Below, one piece after another: positions 16,439 through 25,939 of a stretch of 64,000 nucleotides of DNA; position 1 is the first letter of the stretch; each line of letters starts with the position of its first letter. The DNA lies in contig NZ_CP154855.1 of the NCBI RefSeq assembly GCF_047302425.1, positions 3,162,001 to 3,226,000 on the forward strand, in the 5' to 3' direction. Under the pieces are notes generated by a model. It was not told where the DNA came from, ran no database searches, and saw only the letters and a list, made by a program, of their open reading frames with translations. The position numbers were made by a program, and so were the translations under genes. Source of the stretch: Oceanitalea sp047302425. Lineage in GTDB: Bacteria; Actinomycetota; Actinomycetes; Actinomycetales; Actinomycetaceae.

Positions 16439-19400
16439 GTGCTGCACGTGCACCGGTCCGAGCGCGCGGACGCGCTCGTCGCGCCGCTCGCCGCCCTGCT
16501 CGCCGACGCCCCGGAGGACCCCTTCACTCCGGACGTCGTCGCCGTGCCCACGCGCGGGGTCGAGCGGTGGCTCGCGCAGCGGCTGTCCCACCACCTCGGT
16601 GCGCTCCCGGGCGCGGAGCCGGGCATCTGCGCCAACGTCGACTTCTCCTCCCCCGCCCGCCTCGTGGCCCGCGTCCTCAGCGGACTGCCCGGCGCGCCGG
16701 AGGAGGACCCGTGGGCGCCGGAGCTGCTCACCTCGCCCCTGCTGGAGGTCATCGACGCCCACGCCGAGGAGCCCTGGTGCGCGCCGCTGGGCCGTTACCT
16801 CGGCGCCGGGGAGCCGGAGGACCACCGCCACGGGCGCCGTCTCGGCGCGGCCCGCCACCTCGCCCGCCTCTACGCCTCCTACGCCGCCCAGCGGCCCGAC
16901 ATGGTGCGGGCCTGGGCACAGGGACACGACGACGACGGCGCCGGCGGCACCGTGCCCGCCGACCTCGCCTGGCAGGTGGAGCTGTGGCGGCGGCTGCGCG
17001 CCCGCGTCGGTGAGCCGAGCCCGGCCGAGCGTCTGGCGGAGGCGCTGGACGCCGTCGTCGCGCGGCCGGAGGCGGTGGACCTGCCCGGGCGGCTCAGCGT
17101 CTTCGGGCCCACCCGGCTGCCCGAGGACCAGCTGCGCGTCCTGCGCGCCCTCGCCGCCCACCGCGAGGTCCACCTGTGGCTGCCCCACCCCTCCCCCGCG
17201 CTGTGGGCCGCCGTCGCCGGCGCCGCGGCACCGCCCTCCCGCCGCCGCCGCGACCAGCGGGTCCACGCCGACCACCCGCTCCTCGCCTCCACCGCCCGGG
17301 ATGCCACCGAGCTCGAGCTGCGCCTGCTCGGCGAGGGCGTCACCGACACCCACCACCCCGCACCCCGGGCCGGGGGCACCCTGCTCACCGCCCTGCAGGA
17401 ACGCCTCGCCGCGGACACCCCGGACGCCGCCCCGCACCCGGTCGCGCCGGAGGACTCCAGCGTCCAGGTCCACGCCTGCCACGGGCTGGCCCGCCAGGTG
17501 GAGGTGCTGCGCGAGGTGCTCGCCGGCCTCTTCGCCGCCGACCCCACCCTCGAGCCGCGCGACGTCATCGTCATGTGCCCGGACGTCGAGGCCGTCGCAC
17601 CGCTCGTCACGGCGAGCTTCGGGCTGGCGCCCGAGGGCGTGAGCGACGTCCACCCGGGCCACACCATGCGGGTGCGGCTGGCCGACCGCGCGCCGGGGCG
17701 CACCAACCCCGTCCTCGGTCTGCTCGCCACGCTCCTCACGCTGGCCGACGGCCGGGTCACCGCCTCCGAGGTCCTCGACCTCGCGGCCACCGAGCCGGTG
17801 CGCCGCCGCTTCCACCTCACCGACGACGACCTCGACCGGGTGCGCGAGTGGTCCGCGGAGGCCGGCGTGCGCTGGGGCGAGGGCGCCGCCCGCCGCGCCC
17901 GCTTCGACCTGCCCGGCGTCCTTCAGGGCACGTGGCACGTCGCCCTGGACCGGCTCCTGCTCGGGGCCGCCATGGCCGAGGAGGAGCACCGCTACGTCGG
18001 CCACGCACTGCCGCTCGACGACGTCGACAGCACCGACGTCGACCTCGCCGGGCGGCTCGCCGAGCTCGTCGAGCGGCTGAGCACGCTCCTCGCCGAGCTC
18101 GACGGCGCCCACCCGCTGGCGCACTGGCTCGACACCCTCGACCGCGCCGTCACCCTCCTCGCCGACACCGCCCCGGCCGACTCGTGGCAGGTGGTCGCGG
18201 CCCGCCGCGTCCTCGCCGAGGAGCGGGCGCGCGCCACCGACGGGCCGCTGCGCCTGCCGGACGTGCGCGCCCTGCTCACCGACCGGCTCGCCGGGCGGCC
18301 CACCCGCGCCGGCTTCCGCACCGGCGCCCTCACCGTGTGCTCCCTCGAGCCGATGCGGGCCGTCCCGCACCGGGTCGTGTGTCTCCTCGGCCTCGACGAC
18401 GCCGCCTTCCCCCGCGGCAGCGGCCAGGACGGCGACGACCTCCTCCTGCGCGAGCCGTGCATCGGCGAGCGCGACCGCCGCAGCGAGGACCGCCAGCTCT
18501 TCCTCGACGCCGTCACCGCCGCGCAGGACCACCTCGTCCTCCTCTACTCCGGTGCCCACGAGCGCACCGGCGCCACCCGGCCCCCGGCCGTGCCCGTCGG
18601 TGAGCTCCTCGACGCCCTCGAACGGGCCGCCACCGCGCCCTCCGGCAGCGTGCGCGAGCACGTCGTGCGCCACCACCCGCTCCAGGTCGTCGACGAGCGC
18701 AACTTCACGCCCGGCGCGCTCGGCACGCCCGGCCCCTTCAGCTTCGACGCCGTCGCCCACCGCGCAGCCCTCGCCGGCCGCGGGGAGCGGGTCGAGCGCA
18801 CCACCTTCCTCGGCGAGCCGCTGCCCCCGCTCCCCACGCCCGCCGCCCTCGAGCTCGCCGAGCTCGTCGCCGTGCTCGAGCACCCGGTCAAGTACTTCCT
18901 GCGCCACCGGCTGGGTCTGTCGGTGCCCGGGGAGGAGGCCGAGGTCAGCGACCGCCTCCCGCTCACCCTCCCCCCGCTCGACGGCTGGGCGATCGGCGAG
19001 CGCTTCCTCCACGCGCGCCTCGAGGGCGTGCCGGACCAGCAGGTGATGAACGCCGAGTGGCGCCGCGGCACCGCCCCGCCCAAGGAGCTGGGCCGCACCG
19101 CCCTGCTCGACGTCGGCAGCCGGGTCGTGCCCGTCGCGGCGGCGGCCGCCGGGGAACGGGCGGCGCCGGCCGAGACAGTCGACGTCCTCGTCCCCCTCCC
19201 CTCGGGCGTCACGCTCACCGGGACCGTCCCCGGCGTCCACGGCTCCACGGTCGTGCGCGCCACCTACTCGCGGCTCGCGCCCAAGCACCGGCTGCGCGCC
19301 TGGGTGCAGCTGCTGGCGCTCGTCGCCGCGCACCCGGGGCGGGCCTGGAGCACCGCCACCGTCGGCCGGCCCGACCACAGCCGTCCCGGCGCCTACGTCG

Positions 19401-19777
19401 CCCGGCTCCGCCCGCCGTCGCCGGAGGAGGCCGTGGCGATCCTCGACCAGCTCGTCCACCTCCACGCCCTGGCCCTGCGCGAGCCGCTGCCCGTCCCGGT
19501 CCCCGTCGCCTGCACCTACGCCACCTCCCGCGCCGCCGGGGACTCCCCGGACATGGCCCTCGTCAACGCGCGGCGTGCCTGGGACGGGGACCAGTTCCTC
19601 CGGGAGGACGCCCACCACGTCATCTGCTGGGGCAGCGGCGCGAGCCTCGACGACATCCTCGGCACCCCCACCGAGAGCGAGCGGGCCTGGTTCCCCCAGG
19701 ACCCGAGCCGCCTCGGCGTCCTCGCCCGCCGCGTGTGGGAGCCCCTCCTCGCCCACGAACGGGTGGACAAGCCGTGA
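16439..19777 (+). CDS. recC: Exodeoxyribonuclease V gamma subunit RecC
   Basis: The 1112-residue protein opens with LHVHRSERADALVAPLAALL, as RecC does, and carries helicase-like segments without a Walker A site, consistent with the inactive-helicase fold that recognises DNA ends and Chi. Later segments GLDDAAFPR and LYSGAHERTG are family-typical. The start is GTG 16439 after GGAGGGAGG. It heads a tightly overlapping recC-recB-recD operon; the recB GTG overlaps its TGA. Confidence 0.93.
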   Translation: MLHVHRSERADALVAPLAALLADAPEDPFTPDVVAVPTRGVERWLAQRLSHHLGALPGAEPGICANVDFSSPARLVARVLSGLPGAPEEDPWAPELLTSPLLEVIDAHAEEPWCAPLGRYLGAGEPEDHRHGRRLGAARHLARLYASYAAQRPDMVRAWAQGHDDDGAGGTVPADLAWQVELWRRLRARVGEPSPAERLAEALDAVVARPEAVDLPGRLSVFGPTRLPEDQLRVLRALAAHREVHLWLPHPSPALWAAVAGAAAPPSRRRRDQRVHADHPLLASTARDATELELRLLGEGVTDTHHPAPRAGGTLLTALQERLAADTPDAAPHPVAPEDSSVQVHACHGLARQVEVLREVLAGLFAADPTLEPRDVIVMCPDVEAVAPLVTASFGLAPEGVSDVHPGHTMRVRLADRAPGRTNPVLGLLATLLTLADGRVTASEVLDLAATEPVRRRFHLTDDDLDRVREWSAEAGVRWGEGAARRARFDLPGVLQGTWHVALDRLLLGAAMAEEEHRYVGHALPLDDVDSTDVDLAGRLAELVERLSTLLAELDGAHPLAHWLDTLDRAVTLLADTAPADSWQVVAARRVLAEERARATDGPLRLPDVRALLTDRLAGRPTRAGFRTGALTVCSLEPMRAVPHRVVCLLGLDDAAFPRGSGQDGDDLLLREPCIGERDRRSEDRQLFLDAVTAAQDHLVLLYSGAHERTGATRPPAVPVGELLDALERAATAPSGSVREHVVRHHPLQVVDERNFTPGALGTPGPFSFDAVAHRAALAGRGERVERTTFLGEPLPPLPTPAALELAELVAVLEHPVKYFLRHRLGLSVPGEEAEVSDRLPLTLPPLDGWAIGERFLHARLEGVPDQQVMNAEWRRGTAPPKELGRTALLDVGSRVVPVAAAAAGERAAPAETVDVLVPLPSGVTLTGTVPGVHGSTVVRATYSRLAPKHRLRAWVQLLALVAAHPGRAWSTATVGRPDHSRPGAYVARLRPPSPEEAVAILDQLVHLHALALREPLPVPVPVACTYATSRAAGDSPDMALVNARRAWDGDQFLREDAHHVICWGSGASLDDILGTPTESERAWFPQDPSRLGVLARRVWEPLLAHERVDKP

Positions 19778-22700
19778 CCGCCACCGAGCTCGACCTGCCC
19801 GTCTTCGACGTGTGCGGCCCGCTGCCCGAGGGCACCACCGTGCTCGAGGCCAGCGCGGGCACCGGCAAGACCTTCACCATCGCCGCCCTGGCCACCCGCT
19901 ACGTCGCCGAGCTGGGCGTCGACCTCGCCGACCTCCTCCTCGTCACCTTCGGCCGCGCCGCCACCTCCGAGCTGCGTGACCGCGTGCGCGCCCGGCTGCT
20001 CGCCACCGAGCACGCCCTGCGGGACCCGGCCGCCGCACGCGACAGCCGCGACGAGGTCGTGGCCCACCTCGCCGCCACCGACGACGCCGAGGTCACCACC
20101 CGCCGTCGCCGGCTCACCCGCGCCCTGTCCCAGCTCGACGCCGCGACGATCACGACGACGCACGGCTTCTGCCAGCAGATGCTCACCTCGCTCGGAGTGG
20201 CGGCGGACCTCGACCCCGACCACACCTTCGTCCCCGACGTCGCCGACCTGCGCGAGGAGGTCCTCGACGACGTCTACCTGCGCCGCTACGCCGGCTCGCG
20301 GCAGCCCGAGCTGAGCCCCGAGGAGGCGCGCACCATCGGCAAGGAGGCGGTGAGCGACCACCAGGCCGCGCTGCGCCCCACCGACGCACCGCCGGACTCG
20401 CTGCCGGGGCACCGCCACGCCCTGGCGCAGGCGGTGCGCGAGGAGGTGCGCCTCCGCAAGCGCGGGCGCCGCCTCCTCGACTACGACGACCTCCTCACCC
20501 TGCTGCGCGACGCCCTCACCCACCCGGTCCACGGGCCGGCCGCCGCCGCGCGCGTCCGCGAGCGCTACGCCGTCGTCCTCGTCGACGAGTTCCAGGACAC
20601 CGACCCCGTCCAGTGGGAGATCCTGCGCACCGCCTTCCACGGGCACCGCACCCTCGTGCTCATCGGCGACCCCAAGCAGGCGATCTACGCCTTCCGCGGT
20701 GGCGACGTCGTCACCTACCTCCAGGCCCACGAGCTCGCCACGAGCACGGCCACGCTCGGGCGCAACTGGCGTAGCGACGCCCCGCTCCTCACCGGGCTCG
20801 AGGCCGTGCTCGGCGGCGCCGCGCTCGGGGACGAGGCCATCGTCGTGCGGCCCGTCGCGGCCGCGCACACCGGGGAGCGGCGCCTGGAGGGCGGGGCGCC
20901 TGTGCGGCTGCGGCAGGTCACCCGGGAGCCTTTCCGGCTCGCCGGCACGAAGAACCCGCGGGTCGCGGACGTGCGCCGGCTCGTGGCGCAGGACGTCGCC
21001 GCGGACGTCGTCGCCCAGCTCGGCACCACCCGCCTGCGCGAGGGCGAGGACTGGCGGCCGCTGCACCCCGGTGACATCGCCGTGCTGGCCCGGCGCAACG
21101 CCGACGCCGACGCCGTGCGGGACGCGCTCGCCGCCGCCGGTGTGCCCGCCGTCGTCTCCGGGCTGTTCAGTGTCTTCGCCACCGACGCCGCGCGGCACTG
21201 GCTCACCCTCCTCACCGCGCTCGAGCAGCCCGGGCACGGCGGGCGGGCCGCGGCGCTGGCGCTGACCCCCTTCCTCGGCTGGGACGCCGCCCGCCTCGGC
21301 ACCGCGGAGGACGCCGCGCGCGAGGAGCTGTCGGACACGGTCCGCGGCTGGGCGCGGCTCCTCACCGAGCGGGGCGTCGCGGCGCTCGTCGAGGCCGTCA
21401 CCGCGGAGGGCGTGGCCGAGCGGCTGCTGGCCACCACGAGCGGGGAGCGGGTGCTCACCGACGTCCGGCACGTCGGGGAGGCGCTCCACCTGGCCGCGAC
21501 GGAGGAGGGGCTCGGCGTCGCGGCGCTCACCGACTGGCTGCGCACCCGCATCGCCGAGGCGGACCGCGACTACGCCGAGGAGCGCAGCCGCCGCCTCGAG
21601 ACCGACGCCGACGCCGTCCAGGTCGTCACCGTCCACTCCTCCAAGGGCCTGGAGTTCCCTGTCGTCTACGTCCCCTTCGGCTGGGACCGCTACGAGTCGC
21701 GCACCCCGCCGATCCTGCGCTACCACGACGACGCCGGCACCCGGCTCCTCCACGTCGGCGGCACCGAGGACCCCGGCTACGACGACGCCCGCGAGCGCCA
21801 CCTCGCCGAGGAGCGCGGGGAGGATCTGCGCCTCCTCTACGTCGCGCTCACCCGGGCCGCGGCGCAGGTCGTCGTCCACTGGGCACCGTCGTCGAACTCC
21901 CCCGCCGGGCCGCTGACCCGCCTCCTGCAGGGCGGGCACTCCCCGGGCCAGGAGCCGCCGCCGCGCGTGCCCGTGCGCACCGACGACGCCGTCACCGAGG
22001 CGCTGTCCGACGTCGTCGCCCGCTCCGGGGGCACGGTCGCCCTCGAGCGCGTGACCGCCCGCCCGGCCCCGGTCACCTGGCAGCCGCCGGCGCCCGAGCG
22101 GCCCGCGCTGTCGGTCGCGCGGCTGGGCCGGAGCCTCGACCACACGTGGCGGCGCACCTCCTACACGGGGCTCACCGCCGCTGCGCACCACGAGGCGGTG
22201 GGCAGCGAGCCGGAGGGCACAGGCGTGGAGGACGAGACGGACGTCGTCGTCACCGGCCTGGGCGGCGCCGACCCCGCCCGCGAGGTGCCCTCGCCGATGG
22301 CCGAGCTGCCCGGAGGGACCGGTTTCGGGACCGTCGTCCACGAGGTGCTCGAGGAGGTCGACACCAGCGCACCGGACCTCGCGACCGAGCTGCGCGCCCG
22401 GTGCGCGGAGGCGGGCACCGCGCGGGTGCCGGGGCTCGACCCCGACGCCCTCGCCGTCGCCCTCGAGCAGGTGCTCGCCACCCCGCTCGGGCCGCTGGCC
22501 GGCGGTGCCACCCTCGCGGAGTTCGCGCCGCGCGACCGGCTCGCCGAGATGGAGTTCGAGCTGCCCCTCGCGGGCGGTGACTACCCCGCCGCGAGCGCCG
22601 CCACGCTCGTCGACCTCGCGCTCCTCCTGCGCCGCCACCTGCCGGCCGACGACGTCTTCGCGCCCTACGCGGACCAGCTCGCCGCGCTCGGACCCGAGCG

Positions 22701-23103
22701 GCTGCACGGCTACCTCACCGGCAGCATCGACGCCGTGCTGCGGCACGGGTCCGGGGACGCCACCCGCTACCTCGTCGTCGACTACAAGACCAACCGGCTC
22801 GCGCCGCCCGACGAGCCCCTCACGCTGTGGCACTACCGGCCCGAGGCCGTCGCCGACGCGATGATGCGCTCGCACTACCCGCTGCAGCTGCTGCTGTACC
22901 TCGCCGCGCTGCACCGCTACCTGCGCTGGCGCCACCGGGGCTACGACCCCGAGCGGCACCTGGGCGGCGGGCTCTACCTCTTCGTCCGCGGGATGGCCGG
23001 CCCCGGCACGCCTGCCGCGGACGGCACGCCCTACGGGGTGATGGCGTGGCGTCCGCCCGCCTCGCTCGTCGTCGCCCTGTCCGCACTGCTGGAGGGGTCA
23101 TGA
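19774..23103 (+). CDS. recB: Exodeoxyribonuclease V beta subunit RecB
   Basis: The 1109-residue protein is a UvrD-type 3'-5' helicase with Walker A ASAGTGKTFT near residue 28, VDEFQDTD (Walker B), GDPKQAIYAFRG, VVTVHSSKGLEFPVVYVP and LYVALTRAA (motif VI). A C-terminal RecB nuclease domain shows VVDYKTNRL. The start is GTG 19774 (GTGA overlap with recC). The catalytic nuclease Asp-x-Lys triad appears intact, so an active RecBCD is expected. Confidence 0.94.
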   Translation: MTATELDLPVFDVCGPLPEGTTVLEASAGTGKTFTIAALATRYVAELGVDLADLLLVTFGRAATSELRDRVRARLLATEHALRDPAAARDSRDEVVAHLAATDDAEVTTRRRRLTRALSQLDAATITTTHGFCQQMLTSLGVAADLDPDHTFVPDVADLREEVLDDVYLRRYAGSRQPELSPEEARTIGKEAVSDHQAALRPTDAPPDSLPGHRHALAQAVREEVRLRKRGRRLLDYDDLLTLLRDALTHPVHGPAAAARVRERYAVVLVDEFQDTDPVQWEILRTAFHGHRTLVLIGDPKQAIYAFRGGDVVTYLQAHELATSTATLGRNWRSDAPLLTGLEAVLGGAALGDEAIVVRPVAAAHTGERRLEGGAPVRLRQVTREPFRLAGTKNPRVADVRRLVAQDVAADVVAQLGTTRLREGEDWRPLHPGDIAVLARRNADADAVRDALAAAGVPAVVSGLFSVFATDAARHWLTLLTALEQPGHGGRAAALALTPFLGWDAARLGTAEDAAREELSDTVRGWARLLTERGVAALVEAVTAEGVAERLLATTSGERVLTDVRHVGEALHLAATEEGLGVAALTDWLRTRIAEADRDYAEERSRRLETDADAVQVVTVHSSKGLEFPVVYVPFGWDRYESRTPPILRYHDDAGTRLLHVGGTEDPGYDDARERHLAEERGEDLRLLYVALTRAAAQVVVHWAPSSNSPAGPLTRLLQGGHSPGQEPPPRVPVRTDDAVTEALSDVVARSGGTVALERVTARPAPVTWQPPAPERPALSVARLGRSLDHTWRRTSYTGLTAAAHHEAVGSEPEGTGVEDETDVVVTGLGGADPAREVPSPMAELPGGTGFGTVVHEVLEEVDTSAPDLATELRARCAEAGTARVPGLDPDALAVALEQVLATPLGPLAGGATLAEFAPRDRLAEMEFELPLAGGDYPAASAATLVDLALLLRRHLPADDVFAPYADQLAALGPERLHGYLTGSIDAVLRHGSGDATRYLVVDYKTNRLAPPDEPLTLWHYRPEAVADAMMRSHYPLQLLLYLAALHRYLRWRHRGYDPERHLGGGLYLFVRGMAGPGTPAADGTPYGVMAWRPPASLVVALSALLEGS

Positions 23104-24902
23104 CCATCCTCGACGACGGCGACCCCCGCCTCGCGCTGCACGCTCCCCCGCTCCTGGCCCGCTTCAACGCGGCCGGGGTGGTCGCCGCGGCCGACGTCCA
23201 GGTCGCCCGGCGCCTCGGGGCGCTGGTCGGTGAGGCGGACGAGAACGTGCTGCTCGCCGTCGCCCTCGCCACCCGGGCGGTGCGCTCGGGCTCCGTGTGC
23301 CTCCACCTCGAGGACGCCGCGTCCTTCGCCGCCGACGCCGAGACCCCCGACCTCCCGTGGCCCGAACCCGCCGCGTGGGCGGCGGCCATCGAGGCGAGCC
23401 CGCTCGTCTCGGCCGGGGTCGACGGGCCCGCCGACCACCCGGTGCGCTGGGTGGGCGGGCGGCTCTACCTCGACCGCTACTGGCGCGACGAGATGGTCGT
23501 GCGCCGCGAGGTCGACGCCCGACTCGCCGCTCCCAGCGCCCCGGCCGACCCCGCCCGGCTCGCCACCGCCCTCGACCGCCTGTTCCCGGCCGCCGGTGAC
23601 GACCTGCAGCGGGCGGCCGCGGCGGCCGCCGTCACCGGCCGGCTCACCGTGCTCACCGGCGGGCCGGGGACGGGCAAGACGACGACGGTCGCCCGCCTCA
23701 TCGCCGTCCTCCAGGACGTCGCCGGCCCGCTGCGCATCGCGCTGGCCGCCCCCACCGGCAAGGCCGCGGCACGCCTGCAGGAGGCGGTGCACGAGGTCGT
23801 CGGGTCGCTCGGCGCCGAGGACCGGGAGCGGGTCGGGACGCTGAGCGCCTCGACCCTCCACCGCCTGCTCGGCTGGCTGCCCGGCAGCTCCACCCGCTTC
23901 CGGCACGGCCCGGGGCGGCACCTGCCGCACGACGTCGTCGTCGTCGACGAGACCTCGATGGTGTCCCTGCCGCTCATGGCCCGGCTGCTCGAGGCGCTGC
24001 GGCCCGACGCCCGGCTCGTGCTCGTCGGTGATCCCGACCAGCTCGCCTCGGTCGAGGCGGGGGCGGTGCTCGGCGACCTCGTGGCGCGCGCCCCGGAGAG
24101 CGGCAGTGGCGGCGTCGTCCGCCTCGTCACCGTCCACCGGCAGGAGGAGGGCAGCGCGATCCTCCCGCTCGCCGCGGCGATCCGCGCCGGCGACGCCGAG
24201 AAGACGCTGCGGCTGCTGCGCGCGGGCCACCCGTCGGTCGAGCTCATCGAGCTCGGTGAGGAGGAGCTGCCGCGCGAGGAGGACCTCGCCGCGCTGCGCG
24301 CGGACGCCGGGGCCGCCGGCCGCGAGCTCGTGCTGGCCGCCCGCGCCGGGGACGCGAAGGGGGCGCTGCGCGCGCTCGGCTCCCACCGCCTGCTCGTCGC
24401 CCACCGCCGTGGGCCGGCGGGGGTGGCGCACTGGTCCGCGCTCGTCGAGCAGTGGGTGACGGAGGCGGCGGGCCCGCACCCAGAGGCACCCGACGTCCGG
24501 GGCACGAGCCCGTGGTACCCCGGCCGTCCGCTGCTCGTCACCGCCAACGACCGCGAGACCGGCCTGTACAACGGGGACACCGGCGTCGTCGTCGCCGACG
24601 GCGAGGGCGGGGTCGTCGCCGTCCTCGGCGACCCCGACTCCCCGGTGCGCGTGCGCACCCACCGGCTGCCCGCCGTCGAGACCGTCCACGCGATGACCGT
24701 CCACCGCGGCCAGGGCAGCCAGTTCACCCGCGTCTCCCTCGTCCTGCCGCCCGCCGCCTCCCCGCTGCTCACCCGCGAGCTGCTCTACACCGCGGTCACC
24801 CGCGCGCGGGAGCACGTGCGCGTCGTCGGCACCGCGGCCGCCGTCCGCCGCGCCGTGGACACCCCCGTCCGCCGCGCCAGCGGCCTGCGCACCCCCCTGT
24901 AG
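23100..24902 (+). CDS. recD: Exodeoxyribonuclease V alpha subunit RecD
   Basis: The 600-residue SF1B helicase has Walker A TGGPGTGKTTT near residue 185, VVVDETSMVSLPLM (Walker B), GDPDQLASVEAGAVLGD and a UvrD_C-type end with AMTVHRGQGSQF and LLYTAVTRAR. It drives 5'-3' unwinding in RecBCD. The ATG at 23100 overlaps the recB stop (ATGA). The stop is followed by the 18-bp repeat block. Confidence 0.94.
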   Translation: MTILDDGDPRLALHAPPLLARFNAAGVVAAADVQVARRLGALVGEADENVLLAVALATRAVRSGSVCLHLEDAASFAADAETPDLPWPEPAAWAAAIEASPLVSAGVDGPADHPVRWVGGRLYLDRYWRDEMVVRREVDARLAAPSAPADPARLATALDRLFPAAGDDLQRAAAAAAVTGRLTVLTGGPGTGKTTTVARLIAVLQDVAGPLRIALAAPTGKAAARLQEAVHEVVGSLGAEDRERVGTLSASTLHRLLGWLPGSSTRFRHGPGRHLPHDVVVVDETSMVSLPLMARLLEALRPDARLVLVGDPDQLASVEAGAVLGDLVARAPESGSGGVVRLVTVHRQEEGSAILPLAAAIRAGDAEKTLRLLRAGHPSVELIELGEEELPREEDLAALRADAGAAGRELVLAARAGDAKGALRALGSHRLLVAHRRGPAGVAHWSALVEQWVTEAAGPHPEAPDVRGTSPWYPGRPLLVTANDRETGLYNGDTGVVVADGEGGVVAVLGDPDSPVRVRTHRLPAVETVHAMTVHRGQGSQFTRVSLVLPPAASPLLTRELLYTAVTRAREHVRVVGTAAAVRRAVDTPVRRASGLRTPL

Positions 24903-24940
24903 CCGACCCCTCGTTCTCCCCCGACCACCCCCCTCCCGCG

Positions 24941-25012
24941 GACAGCACAGTTACCGCCGACAGCACAGTTACCGCCGACAGCACACTTATCGCCGAGAGC
25001 CGGATTCTCCGG
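24941..25012. repeat. Four-unit 18-bp tandem repeat between recD and hisN
   Basis: Four 18-bp units: two identical GACAGCACAGTTACCGCC, one GACAGCACACTTATCGCC and a diverged GAGAGCCGGATTCTCCGG. The last holds the palindrome GCCGGA-TTC-TCCGGC (24999-25013). The same unit recurs, also as four copies, at 61398-61469. Confidence 0.85.
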
Positions 25013-25072
25013 CTACCCGCATCCCCGGCGCGCGTCCCCGCGCCGCGCGGCGGCGCCGCTAGCGTGAGGCGC

Positions 25073-25876
25073 ATGTCCATCACGCGGATCCGGTACGACG
25101 ACGACCTGCGCCTGGCCCACGTCATCGCCGACCAGGTCGACGCCCAGACCATGGCCCGCTTCCAGGCCCTCGACCTCGTCGTCGAGACCAAGCCGGACCT
25201 CAGCCCCGTCTCCGACGCCGACAAGTCGGCCGAGGAGATCGTCCGCGCCCAGCTGGGCCGCACCCGGCCGCGCGACTCGGTGCTCGGGGAGGAGTTCGGC
25301 ACCACCGGCCGCTCCGCGCGGCAGTGGATCATCGACCCCATCGACGGCACGAAGAACTTCGTGCGCGGGGTGCCGGTGTGGGCCACGCTCATCGGGCTGG
25401 TCGAGGACGACGAGGTCGTCCTCGGCGTCGTCTCCGCCCCCGCCCTGGGCCGGCGCTGGTGGGCCACCCTCGGCTCCGGCGCCTGGACGGGGCGCTCGCT
25501 GTCGTCCGCGCGCCGGCTCCACGTGTCGAGCGTGTCCCGCATCGAGGACGCGTCCCTCAGCTACTCCTCCCTCGACGGCTGGGCGGAGGCCTCCCGCCTG
25601 CGCTCCTTCCTCAACCTCGCCCAGCGCTGCTGGCGCACCCGCGCCTACGGCGACTTCTGGTCCTACATGCTCGTCGCCGAGGGCGCCGTCGACCTCGCGG
25701 CAGAACCCGAGCTCGAGACCTACGACATGGCCGCGCTCGTCCCGATCGTCACCGAGGCCGGCGGCCGCTTCACCAGCCTCTACGGGGCGCCGGGGCCCTT
25801 CGGCGGCAACGCCGTCGCCACCAACGGCCTCCTCCACGACGAGGTCCTCCAAATGCTCACCGCGCAAGAGGACTGA
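25073..25876 (+). CDS. hisN: Histidinol-phosphatase (inositol monophosphatase family)
   Basis: The 267-residue protein has the lithium-sensitive IMPase motifs: GEEFG, DPIDGTKNFVRGVPVW near residues 86-99, and a late TYDMAALVPIVTEAGGRF. It matches the actinobacterial HisN type that removes phosphate from histidinol-phosphate; inositol-phosphate activity remains possible. The ATG at 25073 gives the standard N-terminus; the upstream frame runs through the repeats and is not used. Confidence 0.85.
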   Translation: MSITRIRYDDDLRLAHVIADQVDAQTMARFQALDLVVETKPDLSPVSDADKSAEEIVRAQLGRTRPRDSVLGEEFGTTGRSARQWIIDPIDGTKNFVRGVPVWATLIGLVEDDEVVLGVVSAPALGRRWWATLGSGAWTGRSLSSARRLHVSSVSRIEDASLSYSSLDGWAEASRLRSFLNLAQRCWRTRAYGDFWSYMLVAEGAVDLAAEPELETYDMAALVPIVTEAGGRFTSLYGAPGPFGGNAVATNGLLHDEVLQMLTAQED

Positions 25877-25939
25877 GCCCTTCCACGGCTCCGCCGTCGC
25901 GACTACGCTCGGCCCCAGTCCGACGAGCGGAGCAGCGCC

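Noticed and set aside
15176..19756. A 1526-codon open frame antisense to rsgA and recC
   Set aside because: It is opposite well-supported rsgA and recC genes, is Gly/Val/Glu-rich without motifs, and is the usual artefact of high GC third positions.
19516..22959. A 1147-codon open frame antisense to recB
   Set aside because: Composition is that of a shadow frame, with no domains or ribosome site.
24941..25012. A CRISPR array
   Set aside because: Units are directly adjacent with no spacers and no cas genes are present.
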